NCBI GenBank assembly: GCA_022824565.1
Contig: JAJDZQ010000069.1
Coordinates: 1 to 62,533 of the forward strand
Source: Anaerolineae bacterium
GTDB taxonomy: Bacteria > Chloroflexota > Anaerolineae > Aggregatilineales > Phototrophicaceae
DNA: 62,533 nucleotides
Direction: 5' to 3'
Below, piece after piece: positions 43,560-52,179 of the stretch. Every line of letters starts with the position of its first letter. The stretch's first letter is position 1. The notes under the pieces are model-generated. The model ran no database searches, was not told where the DNA came from, and was given only the letters and a program-made list of their open reading frames with translations. The position numbers and the translations under genes were made by a program.

Positions 43560-44330
43560 TTACACCAGCTTTATGCGCACGCCTTCCGTCTCCGCCGGTT
43601 CCAAGGTCTGCGCAGCCCCGGTCGTCTTGAAGCTCACGGCAAAAGGCACGGGCGCATGTTTCGCCAGGTGCACCGCCAGCTGACCCGGCCCGTCATGCGG
43701 CAGCAAGTATTCCAACGAGTGCCCGCCCACCGTCAGCCGCGTGCCACTCGCACGCAGATTATCGTAGCGCACATACTCGCCAGAGACGCCACCCATCAAG
43801 CCCGCCATAATCGGCACCGGGCGCAGGTTGTACACCGCCAAAGTCAGGCATTCGATGCCCGTGACTCCGTTGGCATGCTGGCGTTCGGCAGGCAGACGTT
43901 CTGCGCGCGGCGTAACATCTTCAATGATGAATGGGATGCGCCCTTGGAATTTGCCCTCGACCTTGTTGTTGATCCACCTAACGACATAGCCGTCTGGTCG
44001 CTCGCGTCCGCCTTCATGCAGGTCGCTTGTCGCAACACCGGCCTCCAAGAAAGCCTGATGATCGGCGTGGATGTCATCGCTGGCCATGCAGAAGTCGATC
44101 AAGCCGCCGCCGCGCACTTTCAGCAAATCCCACCAGGGATGCGCCGGCGACTCTTCATAAAAACCCAGCAACTCAATATAACTGCCATCGGCGAATCCAA
44201 TCAGCGCGTTGTACGAGCCATGCGCGTGCCGACCGCCTTCAATGACACTGAATCCCAAGCTGCGATACCGCTCAATAGCGCGTTCCAGCGAATGCGCCGC
44301 GATGACAAGATGATCGATGCCGGTGATCAT
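43560..44330 (-). CDS. VOC family protein (glyoxalase-like)
   Basis: Protein of 256 residues with an N-terminal VOC module (ITGIDHLVIAAHSLERAIER, GFSVIEGGRHAHGSYNALIG, DGSYIELLGF). A diverged second half (GIECLTLAVYNL, then LTVGGHSLEYLLP) is typical of the Glyoxalase_3/YycE-like group. The His in GIDHLV and Glu in YIELL are the likely metal ligands. CCAAAGGAG, eight bases upstream, fixes the start at 44330. It is 28 bp from the methionine aminopeptidase gene, on the same strand. Activity unknown. Confidence 0.82.
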   Translation of the reverse strand: MITGIDHLVIAAHSLERAIERYRSLGFSVIEGGRHAHGSYNALIGFADGSYIELLGFYEESPAHPWWDLLKVRGGGLIDFCMASDDIHADHQAFLEAGVATSDLHEGGRERPDGYVVRWINNKVEGKFQGRIPFIIEDVTPRAERLPAERQHANGVTGIECLTLAVYNLRPVPIMAGLMGGVSGEYVRYDNLRASGTRLTVGGHSLEYLLPHDGPGQLAVHLAKHAPVPFAVSFKTTGAAQTLEPAETEGVRIKLV

Positions 44331-44358
44331 ATTCCACTCCTTTGGATTCGGGATCGCC

Positions 44359-45120
44359 TCAAACATACCCCCCAGCCACCTTCGTGACCAGGATCGGCTC
44401 ATCGCCGTTGATGATGACAGTGTGCTCATACTGCGCCGACACGCCGCCATCAACGCTGAGCAAGGTCCAGCCATCTTCAGCTGTGTTGATGCGGCCTTTG
44501 CCCGTGCACAGAAAAGGCTCCAGCGTGAGCGCCATGCCATCGCGCAGCACATCTTTGTTGCGCTTGTGATAATGGTTGGGGATAGTCGGCTCTTCGTGTA
44601 TATGCCGTCCCACGCCGTGCCCGCCGAGCTCGCGGAAAGTACGAAAGCCTTGTTGCCGGGCATATTTTTCAACTGCGCGGCCGATCCGGCTGGCACGAGT
44701 CCCCGGGCGCGCCATTTGAATCGCCAAGCCCAGCGCGCGCCGAGTGGCATCACACAGCTTGAGCAGCCGCTTTTGCAGGGGCGGCAAAATGATTGTCGCG
44801 CCCGTATCGCCCCAATAGCCGTCAAGCTCAGCCGACACATCAACATTCAGCAGGTCGCCCGCGCGGATGATGCGGTCTTTGCGCGGGACGCCATGCGCCG
44901 CTTCGTCATTCAGGCTGATGCAAGTATAGGCAGGGAAGCTGTAGGCTTGCAGCGGGGCAGATTGCGCGCCCATCTCGCGCAGACAGTCGCGGCCGATGTC
45001 GTCCAGGTCGCGGGTGGACATGCCCGCCTCGGCGCTGTCCAGCATGCGCTTGAGCGTCAGCCCACAAACTTGTCCGACCTGCCACATGCCGCGCAGGTCT
45101 CGCTCGCTTTCAATTTGCAC
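44359..45120 (-). CDS. map: Methionine aminopeptidase, type I
   Basis: Removes the initiator methionine from new proteins. The metal ligands are the two Asp in NVDVSAELDGYWGDTGATI, His in GGHGVGRHIHEEP, Glu in LTLEPFL and Glu in QYEHTVIING, in the usual pita-bread order. A GTG start at 45120 gives the classic N-terminus VQIESERDLRGM and 253 residues; the open frame continues to TTG at 45156. The gene lies 53 bp after PlsY, on the same strand. Confidence 0.92.
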   Translation of the reverse strand: MQIESERDLRGMWQVGQVCGLTLKRMLDSAEAGMSTRDLDDIGRDCLREMGAQSAPLQAYSFPAYTCISLNDEAAHGVPRKDRIIRAGDLLNVDVSAELDGYWGDTGATIILPPLQKRLLKLCDATRRALGLAIQMARPGTRASRIGRAVEKYARQQGFRTFRELGGHGVGRHIHEEPTIPNHYHKRNKDVLRDGMALTLEPFLCTGKGRINTAEDGWTLLSVDGGVSAQYEHTVIINGDEPILVTKVAGGYV

Positions 45121-45172
45121 GCTGCTGAGGATAGTGAATGCTGCGCGCAAATGCAACAGCAGCCAGCGCCTG

Positions 45173-45847
45173 TTATGTCGCCCCTTCGCCCAGACGCCGC
45201 TCGGTGCCAGCCAGCAGGCGCTGCAAATTGGCCCGGTGTCGCAGCACGATCATCACGCTAAGCGAAACTGCATACAGCAGCAAAATCGGCTTCTGCCACT
45301 CCGTGCCCACCAGCACAATCAACCACAGATTCGCCACGGCAAAACCGATCAGCACGCCCAGCGACACATAGCGCGTACGGGCGATAACAGCGATGGCGAT
45401 GGCCGCCGCCACCAATATCTGGGTGGGCTGGATCATCAGCATCGCGCCAAATGCTGTCGCCGCGCCCTTGCCACCCCGCACGATCAAACGCAGCTTGCCT
45501 TCGCGGATTGATGCCGTGAGCAAGGTGGCGAATAGCGACCAGTTGTGCCCGACCACCACGCAAGTCGCCGAAACGGATGTCGCCACGCCGATCTGTTCGG
45601 GCAATAGCCAATCGCGCGCCAGCCACACCGCCAGCACACCCTTGCCTACATCAGCCACGATCGTGAGCAACGCCCAACCTTTCCCCATGCTGCGCGCTAC
45701 ATTCGTGCCGCCCATGTTGCCGCTGCCGACCTCGAAGATATTGATGCGCTTCAGCTTGCCCAACAAATAGGCAGTCGGGAAGGAACCGATCAAATAACTG
45801 CTGACAATTATGAGGATGACCTGCGCGGCGTTGTCGCTGTTGAACAT
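45173..45847 (-). CDS. plsY: Glycerol-3-phosphate acyltransferase PlsY
   Basis: Membrane acyltransferase of 224 residues that makes lysophosphatidate from acyl-phosphate, the first step of phospholipid synthesis. It has five predicted helices. The three conserved loops are present: GSFPTAYLLGKL, the glycine-rich GSGNMGGTNVARSMGKGWA, and VRGGKGAATAFGA. The start at 45847 places the first helix at the N-terminus. The upstream 600-bp gap holds repeats only. Length and motifs fit the family well. Confidence 0.93.
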   Translation of the reverse strand: MFNSDNAAQVILIIVSSYLIGSFPTAYLLGKLKRINIFEVGSGNMGGTNVARSMGKGWALLTIVADVGKGVLAVWLARDWLLPEQIGVATSVSATCVVVGHNWSLFATLLTASIREGKLRLIVRGGKGAATAFGAMLMIQPTQILVAAAIAIAVIARTRYVSLGVLIGFAVANLWLIVLVGTEWQKPILLLYAVSLSVMIVLRHRANLQRLLAGTERRLGEGAT

Positions 45848-45944
45848 TGGGCTTGCCTGTTCACTGTGACCAGGGGCGCGACCGCCCGGAATATAGTCTC
45901 TACACAAATAATAACCCATTTTTCGCCGTTCGACAAGAAACGCT

Positions 45945-46370
45945 CAGGCCGCCACAGGACAAGCACATTACCTTGTTTATTTGCCACAGAGGCGCAGAGG
46001 CGCAGAGATTTGAGTTGGCAAAGCAGAACATTGCTGAATCCTCATTGCCATGAGGCCGAAATCCCAATCACTCCAAGTTACATCGAACACTTTTCTCTGT
46101 GCCCTCTGTGCCCTCTGTGCTCTCTGTGTTGAATTTTGTTTTGCTGCGCCTGCCCTGCAGGCCGCCAGAGGGCAAGCACATTACATAGTTTATTTGCCAC
46201 AGAGGCACAGAGGCGCAGAGATTTGAGTTGGCAAAGCAGAACATTGCTGAATCCGCATTGCCATGTGGGCGACATGTCAATCACTCCAAGTTACATCGAA
46301 CACTTTTCTCTGTGCTCTCTGTGACCTCTGTGCTCTCTGTGTTGGATTCTGTTTTGCTGCGCTTGCCCTG
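45945..46370. repeat. Tandem 213-bp CACAGAG/CTCTGTG repeat pair
   Basis: Two units of exactly 213 bp lie head to tail (45945-46157 and 46158-46370), nearly identical and without gaps. Each has a GCCACAGAGGC-CAGAGGCGCAGAG arm, a unique middle with GGCAAAGCAGAACATTGCTG, and a CTCTGTG-CTCTGTG-CTCTCTGTG arm that pairs with the first. They fill most of the 45848-46480 gap, which has no gene. Confidence 0.9.
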
Positions 46371-46418
46371 CAGTCCGCCAAGACAGATATTCTTGTGAAC
46401 TTCTACCTTTTTTCCTCC

Positions 46419-46449
46419 TTGACCTTCAGGCTGTATGAAGGTCTATGCT
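46419..46449 (+). promoter_or_regulatory. MerR-type promoter/operator
   Basis: TTGACC (46419-46424) and TATGCT (46444-46449) are separated by 19 bp, the overlong spacer that marks promoters activated by MerR-family proteins. The spacer carries a perfect dyad GACCTTCA (46421-46428) / TGAAGGTC (46436-46443) with a seven-base centre. It lies 32 bp upstream of the MerR gene, so autoregulation is likely. Confidence 0.85.
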
Positions 46450-46480
46450 TGCTTTCAAATGAAAACTGATGGAGGCGCAA

Positions 46481-47326
46481 GTGTTTCAAATTGGAGAGTT
46501 TTCTCGGATCGCGCAAGTTTCGGCGAGCCAACTGCGCAACTACGATCAGTTGGGATTGTTCGCGCCAGAAAAGGTCGACCCACAGACGGGCTATCGCTAT
46601 TACAGCGCGAAGCAGTTGCCACAGCTCAATCGCATCATCGCCCTAAAAGAAATGGGCTTGTCGCTGGCGCAGATCAAGAATCTGCTGAAAAACGGCATCT
46701 CGTCAGAAGCATTACATGGGATGCTGCTGATGAAAAAAGCGCAGACTGAACAATTGCTACAAGAAGAAGTCGCTCGCCTGCGCTATATCGAGTCGCGCAT
46801 AGAACAGATCAATATGCTGGGCGAAGCCGAAGACTACGACATCGTGCTGAAATCCATCAAAGCCAAGGTTCTGCTGTCAGTACGCTCGGTGTTCCCGCTG
46901 CCAAACGCAGCTCGGAAGCTCTTGCAAGAGATGCAAAGTGTCTTGCCAAGGCGCATAAACAGGCGCGAGCTCGGCTATTTCACGGTCATCATGCACGACA
47001 ATCATTTTCGCGACCGCGATGTCGATATGGAATTGGGCTTTGAATGGCGCGGCGAACCAGACGAGGCGCTGACGATATCTCTGTCATCGGGCGAGGCATT
47101 GCGGCTGCGGCAATTGCCGGCTGAAGCGCACATTGCGACCATCACCCGGGTCGGACACCCCAAGCTGGCGCATCGCAGCTACAGCGCGCTCGGCAGATGG
47201 ACGCAAGCCAACGGCTATCAATTCAGCGGTCCAGTGCGCGAGCTCTTCCTCAACCCGCCCGATCCCCAGCGCATTGATGAGACAGTTTGCGAAATCCAGG
47301 CTCCGCTGCGGTCCGCCGCGCCCTGA
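46481..47326 (+). CDS. MerR family regulator with GyrI-like effector domain
   Basis: Transcription factor of 281 residues. The winged helix MerR domain is at residues 1-70 (FQIGEFSRIAQVSASQLRNY, TGYRYYSAKQLPQL). A dimerisation coiled coil follows (LLQEEVARLRYIESRIEQIN), then a GyrI/BmrR-like ligand-binding domain to the end. This layout binds hydrophobic drugs or similar ligands. GTG at 46481 with GGAGG five bases upstream gives the standard N-terminus; an ATG at 46469 is in frame. The dyad promoter at 46419 lies directly upstream. The neighbouring dehalogenase gene is a possible target. Confidence 0.9.
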   Translation: MFQIGEFSRIAQVSASQLRNYDQLGLFAPEKVDPQTGYRYYSAKQLPQLNRIIALKEMGLSLAQIKNLLKNGISSEALHGMLLMKKAQTEQLLQEEVARLRYIESRIEQINMLGEAEDYDIVLKSIKAKVLLSVRSVFPLPNAARKLLQEMQSVLPRRINRRELGYFTVIMHDNHFRDRDVDMELGFEWRGEPDEALTISLSSGEALRLRQLPAEAHIATITRVGHPKLAHRSYSALGRWTQANGYQFSGPVRELFLNPPDPQRIDETVCEIQAPLRSAAP

Positions 47327-47420
47327 CCACCGATGGTGATTCACGGGCTTGGCAACCTTCGCCAGGACGTCCAAGCCCGTTCCTCACACACTTGCCAATT
47401 TCAGTATGAAGGAGAACGAC

Positions 47421-48413
47421 ATGAAAGACAAGTTTATTCGCTGCATGGTCTCGCTGCTGTTGCTGGTCATACCCGCGGCGGCGCAAGCACAGACCCCGCC
47501 CCAGCCGCTTGTGTATGCAGGCATTGAATTCCCCGCCCTGCCCTACGCCTCGCGCTGGATCGAAGTCAACGGCGCAAAGATGCACTATATGGAAGCGGGC
47601 GATCCTGCCGGCAGGCCCATCCTGCTCTTGCACGGCAACCCAACCTGGTCTTATCTCTGGCGCAATGTCATGCCGCACCTGGAAGGCAGCGGCCGCGTCA
47701 TCGCCCTCGACCTGATCGGCATGGGCAAGTCCGACAAGCCCGCTATCGGCTATACCTTCGTCGAGCATCGCGACTATCTGTGGCGCTTTATCGAGTTGAT
47801 GCGCCTGGAAAACCTGGTGCTCGTCGTGCATGACTGGGGCAGCGCGCTGGGCTTCGATTATGCCCGCAACCACCCGGACAATGTGCGCGGCATCGCCTTC
47901 ATGGAAGCCCTGATGGCGCCCATGCCCCCTGTCGAGGATATGCCCGATAGCGGTCCAGGACTGATCCAGATCATCCGCAGCGACGATGGCCGCGCCGAAG
48001 CCATGATGCTGGGGCAAAACATCTTCGTCGAACAGTTCCTGCCTTCCGCCATCCTGCGCGAACTCGACGAAGCGGAAATGAATGCCTATCGCGCGCCCTT
48101 CCCGACTCCAGAAACACGCAAGCCCATCCTCGTCTGGCCACGCCAAATCCCCGCCGGTGGCGAACCAGCCGATGTCCACGAGATCGTCAGTGCCTACGCG
48201 CAGTGGCTGCCAACAAGCGACCTGCCCAAACTCATGCTGTATGGCGAACCGGGCATGCTGCCACCAGCGCACCTGGAGATGGCGCGCACGCAATATGAGA
48301 ATCTGGAACTCGTCAGTGTCGGCGCGGGGCTGCATTTCATCCAGGAAGACCAACCCGAACCCATCGGCATAGCTATTGCTGATTGGCTGGAGCGATCGGT
48401 CTACACAGACTAG
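47421..48413 (+). CDS. Haloalkane dehalogenase-like hydrolase with signal peptide
   Basis: Alpha/beta hydrolase of 330 residues. Residues 1-23 form a signal peptide ending AAAQAQ. The haloalkane dehalogenase segments follow: oxyanion region HGNPTWSYLWR (71-81), DLIGMGKSDKP, and the nucleophile Asp138 with Trp139 in VHDWGSALGFDYA, both required for halide release. The catalytic His is in GAGLHFIQED. AAGGAGA lies seven bases before the start. Most characterised haloalkane dehalogenases are cytoplasmic, so the signal peptide is notable. It follows the MerR gene by 94 bp and may be under its control. Confidence 0.85.
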   Translation: MKDKFIRCMVSLLLLVIPAAAQAQTPPQPLVYAGIEFPALPYASRWIEVNGAKMHYMEAGDPAGRPILLLHGNPTWSYLWRNVMPHLEGSGRVIALDLIGMGKSDKPAIGYTFVEHRDYLWRFIELMRLENLVLVVHDWGSALGFDYARNHPDNVRGIAFMEALMAPMPPVEDMPDSGPGLIQIIRSDDGRAEAMMLGQNIFVEQFLPSAILRELDEAEMNAYRAPFPTPETRKPILVWPRQIPAGGEPADVHEIVSAYAQWLPTSDLPKLMLYGEPGMLPPAHLEMARTQYENLELVSVGAGLHFIQEDQPEPIGIAIADWLERSVYTD

Positions 48414-48571
48414 CAGGGATAAGTTCCATGCAAAGGGGCGCCAACACGGCGCTTCTTTGTTGGTTGCATTCCCTTGTTTATTTGCCACAGAGCCACAGAG
48501 GCGCAGAATGGGTTGGAAAAATCTTTCCCATTCCGCTAGCATTGCGCAATCGACTTGCTAGGGATTCGCAA

Positions 48572-49561
48572 ATGCGCTCTTTGCCCACAATCGGCATCGT
48601 CATGGGCGACCCAGCCGGCATCGGACCCGAACTCATCGTATTAGTTCTTGCCGAAGAACGCCTGCACACCCGGTGTCGAGCCTTCATCATCGGCGACCTG
48701 GCAGTCATGCGCGAGCATGCTACAGCCCTGGCATCTGCGCTACGATTCCGATCCATCGAAGACCTGGACGAAGCGAAGTTCCTGCCCGGCTGCCTGGACC
48801 TGCTACAGCCGCCGGGCTTCGCATTGAGCGCGCGCCTGCCAGCGGCCGTGCACCCCAAACTGGGCGAAGCGGCGGCTCGTTATCTGCAACTGGCTTATGA
48901 ACTGGCCATGCAATCTCGCGTCGATGGCGTGGTCATGGCGCCGATGAACAAAGAATCTTTCCGCGCGGCCGGTTATGACTACGCAGATGAACTAGCCTTC
49001 CTCGCGCAGGTGACAGGCTGTCCCGAGCCGTATATTCTGGGCGCAGTGCGCGATGTCTGGGCGGTGGCGGTCACCGAGCACATTGCGCTGCGCCAGGTTG
49101 CCGACTGCATCACCCGTCCGCGAGTTCGCGACAAGATCGAGAAGCTGGCTGCCGTGCTGCGGCGTCTGGGCAATGTGCAGCCACAAATCGCTTGCGCAGC
49201 GCTCAATCCCCACGCCGGCGAAGGTGGTTTGTTCGGCTGTGAAGAGGTTGAAGAAATCGCGCCCGCCATTGCAGATGCCGCAGAAGCAGGCCTTGCTGTC
49301 ACCGGACCTGTGCCGGCCGACATTGTCTTCAAGCGCGCCCTGGCAGGCGAATTTGCTGGCGTCGTCTGTATGTATCACGACCAGATGAACATCGCCCGCA
49401 AGCTACAATCGCGCGGAGATATCGCCACGCTCTGGATGGGGCTCCCCGTCATCGGCGCGACCACCGCCCACGGCACCGCCTTTGATATCGCTGGCAAAGG
49501 CATCGCCGATCCTGGCAGCCTGCGCGCCGCTCTGGATTATGCGATACGGCTGGCAGATTGA
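48572..49561 (+). CDS. PdxA-family 4-phosphohydroxythreonine dehydrogenase-like protein
   Basis: PdxA-family NAD-dependent oxidative decarboxylase of 329 residues. The N-terminus GIVMGDPAGIGPELIV, AALNPHAGEGGLFG (metal His) and CMYHDQMNIARK (metal His) are diagnostic, and GTAFDIAGKGIADP ends the substrate region. It may be the vitamin B6 enzyme or the PdxA2 branch used for four-carbon sugar acids; no other pdx gene is present. AGGGA lies before the ATG at 48572. The gap upstream contains a degenerate CACAGAG repeat (about 48480-48510). The stop overlaps the next gene's TTG start. Confidence 0.85.
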   Translation: MRSLPTIGIVMGDPAGIGPELIVLVLAEERLHTRCRAFIIGDLAVMREHATALASALRFRSIEDLDEAKFLPGCLDLLQPPGFALSARLPAAVHPKLGEAAARYLQLAYELAMQSRVDGVVMAPMNKESFRAAGYDYADELAFLAQVTGCPEPYILGAVRDVWAVAVTEHIALRQVADCITRPRVRDKIEKLAAVLRRLGNVQPQIACAALNPHAGEGGLFGCEEVEEIAPAIADAAEAGLAVTGPVPADIVFKRALAGEFAGVVCMYHDQMNIARKLQSRGDIATLWMGLPVIGATTAHGTAFDIAGKGIADPGSLRAALDYAIRLAD

Positions 49562-50202
49562 GTCAGCTTGTGCAATTGATCGCCGCCCGCCCAACTCCTG
49601 CAGACGCGCGTCACTTCGCCGATCTGGCGCAAATCGCCGGCGATAATCTCTTCAGCGAGCTTTTCGGGGGACGCGCCACCCACCTGTTGCACGGCATGTT
49701 CTTGCGCAAAAACAACGAGTTCAGCTGCCGGCATTGCACCTTCATCCGCCATGATGAGCATACCGCCGGCCTGATCCACGCGCACAGCGGCGTCACAAGC
49801 CAGACACACGAATTGCGCGGGTTCTTGCTCATGCTGCGGCTGGCGGGCTGGCAACTGCCGCGCTTCTTGCTGATGCTGGTGATGATGCGCCAGCTGCTGG
49901 GCTTCGTGGGGCAGCGGCTCGCCCCGGACGACTATTACATCACCTTCGTGGCGCTCTACCCGGCTTTTCGCGGTCGCGGTCTCAGCAAGTCTCTGCTGGC
50001 ACATGCCGAAGCATCGGCGCTGCGCGAAGGGTGCAAGCGACTGATGCTGGATGTGGATGCGGACAATAAAATCGCGATTTCAGCTTATCATCGGGTCGGC
50101 TTTGCGCAGATTGACGCCTCGCCCGTGATGAAACATGGCGACAAGACAATACAGCTGCTGCGGCTGGCAAAAGACCTCAGCCCCCTGGCTCCAGCGAAGT
50201 GA
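49558..50202 (+). CDS. GNAT family N-acetyltransferase
   Basis: Acetyl-CoA-dependent acetyltransferase of 214 residues. The acetyl-CoA binding motif A is VALYPAFRGRGLSKSLLAHA, followed by motif B in LMLDVDADNKIAISAYHRVGF. The middle carries two hydrophobic stretches (RGFLLMLRLAGWQLPRFLLM) which may be membrane-associated. The TTG start at 49558 overlaps the PdxA stop by four bases (TTGA), implying coupling. Its 3' end overlaps the convergent coiled-coil gene by 26 bp. Substrate unknown. Confidence 0.85.
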   Translation: MSQLVQLIAARPTPADARHFADLAQIAGDNLFSELFGGRATHLLHGMFLRKNNEFSCRHCTFIRHDEHTAGLIHAHSGVTSQTHELRGFLLMLRLAGWQLPRFLLMLVMMRQLLGFVGQRLAPDDYYITFVALYPAFRGRGLSKSLLAHAEASALREGCKRLMLDVDADNKIAISAYHRVGFAQIDASPVMKHGDKTIQLLRLAKDLSPLAPAK

Positions 50203-51922
50203 AGTACTCGCGCACGACATCGCGCATGCCCAGCGGCACATAATCGCTTTCCAGCGCGCGGTTGGCTGCCTGCTGATATTCGCTGAAGACCGAGTCGTAA
50301 CTCACGCGCGATTCGCCCAGCGGGTTATCATCAAATTCGCCTTCTGCCAGCGCCGTATCGCCAGGATCGGTCTGCAAGCGGACTTCGCTTTCTCCGCCAC
50401 CGCCGATGCCGCTGGGGCTATAGAGCGCCTCGTATTCGATAGCGCCCCGGCCCGCCGAGCGGTTGTTGGTCTCTGCGCCTTGATCTTCGCCGCCGCTGCC
50501 GGCCAGGCTGAGGTTGCTGGGGTCGCCTTGGCCTGCTCCGCCGCCACTGGCACGGCTGTCCTGGTTGCGCTGGCTGGAAGCGCCACTGGTTTCGGCATTG
50601 CGCTGCGCCTGCTGGTTGCCCTGGTTTGCGCCCGGACGCGCCTGGTCCGACTGTTGATCGCCTTCCTGACCGGCGCGTGGCTGTCCCGACTCGGCTGGAT
50701 CGGCCTCGCCGGCCTGGGCATCGTCAGTTTGTTGGTCGCCTTGCTGCGCCTGTTGCCGAGCGATGGCCTCAGCGGCTTCTTCGGCGCGTTCGGCTTGCTC
50801 TTGCAGGGTCATCTGCGCATCTTGCTCGCGTTGGTTCTGTCGCTGCTCCTGCGCGACTGCAGCTTGCGCCGCATCCAGCTGCTCGCTTAGATCCTGCTGG
50901 CCCTCTTGCAGCGCCTGCGCCATCTCATCGAGCCGCTCTTGCAGCGCCGCGTCCAGTTGAGCCAGTTCATCAGCCGCCTCTTCCAGCGCGGCAGCAGCAG
51001 CCTGCCTCTCTTGCGCGCTCATATCCCGGGCCTCCTGCGCCAACTGCTCCAGCGCCTCGCTCAATGCCGAAAAATCATCGCCAGCCTGTTCGTCGCCCTC
51101 GTCCATCGGCGCAGCAAAGTCGCCAAGCGCCTCGAGGCCCGCTTGCAGCGCCGACTGATCCAGCTCCAGCGTCTCGCCCAGTTCGCTGCCGAGCTCGTCC
51201 AACTGCGTTTCCAACTGGCTCATCGCGGCGAAGGCTTCTTCCTGGCTGATATCGGTTTCTTCCAGCCGCTCCAGCGCGATCTCCAGCGTATCCAGCAGGT
51301 CCTGGCGGTCGATTTCGTTGAGGTCGGGGGCTTTGGCAATCTCTTCGATCAGCTCGCGGATATCTTCGCGCGCCAGTTCAATCGCCGGCGTCGGTGGCTC
51401 GCTCAGCAGTTCTGCGCCCACGATGGATGGCAGCGCGACCATGCCCAAAAGCGCCACCACCAGCGCCAGCAGCGCAAACAATTCGCCACGCCGAAAGTCC
51501 AAAGCAATGCGCTCGCGCGGATTGATGGCGCGCGCTTGTGCCAGGGTATCCGCCAACTGCCGCGCCGCGATATCCGGGTGCGTGCCGATGCGCCCCGCAA
51601 GCAGCTCAAAGGCGGTCGATACCCGCTCGCCCAGGCTGAACTCAAGGTCAAAATAGCGCGCGCGGGCGGGCAAATCGCGCGGGAAAAGCAGGGTGCGCAG
51701 CAGGTTGCCCACAGCGCCGAGCGCGCACAATCCCGCCGCAAGCAGCGCCAGTTGCTCTGCCCGCAGCTGCAGGCGAAAATAGCCAATCGCGCCCACCGCC
51801 AGACTCATCAGCAGCGCCAATATCAGCGAACGCGGCACGCTGCGCGAAAGCAATCGCCACTCGTGTCGCTGCTCCCAACGATCGACGATTTGTTCCAACT
51901 CGGCACGGTGATGTGATGGCAT
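50177..51922 (-). CDS. Membrane protein with long coiled coil (DUF4175-like)
   Basis: Protein of 581 residues. Two membrane helices lie near the N-terminus (LILALLMSLAVGAIGYF and LALLAAGLCALGAVG), and a third at about 155-175 (LFALLALVVALLGMVALP). Residues 190-400 form an acidic, Ala/Glu/Gln-rich coiled coil. A Gln/Gly/Ser-rich disordered part follows to about 510, and a conserved C-terminus reads FSEYQQAANRALESDYVP-LGMRDVVREYF. Relatives are usually encoded next to MoxR ATPase, DUF58 and transglutaminase genes; none is here. It may act as an envelope scaffold. Overlaps GNAT by 26 bp. Confidence 0.7.
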   Translation of the reverse strand: MPSHHRAELEQIVDRWEQRHEWRLLSRSVPRSLILALLMSLAVGAIGYFRLQLRAEQLALLAAGLCALGAVGNLLRTLLFPRDLPARARYFDLEFSLGERVSTAFELLAGRIGTHPDIAARQLADTLAQARAINPRERIALDFRRGELFALLALVVALLGMVALPSIVGAELLSEPPTPAIELAREDIRELIEEIAKAPDLNEIDRQDLLDTLEIALERLEETDISQEEAFAAMSQLETQLDELGSELGETLELDQSALQAGLEALGDFAAPMDEGDEQAGDDFSALSEALEQLAQEARDMSAQERQAAAAALEEAADELAQLDAALQERLDEMAQALQEGQQDLSEQLDAAQAAVAQEQRQNQREQDAQMTLQEQAERAEEAAEAIARQQAQQGDQQTDDAQAGEADPAESGQPRAGQEGDQQSDQARPGANQGNQQAQRNAETSGASSQRNQDSRASGGGAGQGDPSNLSLAGSGGEDQGAETNNRSAGRGAIEYEALYSPSGIGGGGESEVRLQTDPGDTALAEGEFDDNPLGESRVSYDSVFSEYQQAANRALESDYVPLGMRDVVREYFTSLEPGG

Positions 51923-52011
51923 GCAGCAAGTGTATCACAGCTAGTCCCCAGTCGGATCGGCATGAGGACGGGAGACTTGTCGATTACCCGGCTCGACAAT
52001 TGCCACTCGGG

Positions 52012-52139
52012 AAGAAATCTCGCATCAGAAACATCTTCAGCAGGTTGCGCTCCCCCTCCTTGATGCTTCGGGGAGGGGGCGGGGAGCGGGGTAGACCTTC
52101 ACATGCGCTCCCCCCTTGATGCTTCGGGGCGGGGTGTAG
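52012..52139. repeat. G/C-hairpin composite repeat
   Basis: GAAATCTCGCATCAGAAACA and two CTCCCCC-TTGATGCTTCGGGG hairpins, again with the core and hairpin in the order of the 10.6 kb composite. It fills the gap before the epimerase gene. Confidence 0.65.
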
Positions 52140-52179
52140 AGTCAGCGTGTACAATAGGCACGGGATCTAAGGAGAACAC

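Noticed and set aside
45972..46350. CRISPR-like array of CTCTGTG/CACAGAG repeats
   Set aside because: The short units are adjacent without unique spacers, form inverted arms, and no cas gene is near.
50906..51916. Plus-strand open frame rich in Arg and Gln
   Set aside because: Shadow of the Glu/Ala-rich coiled-coil gene on the other strand.
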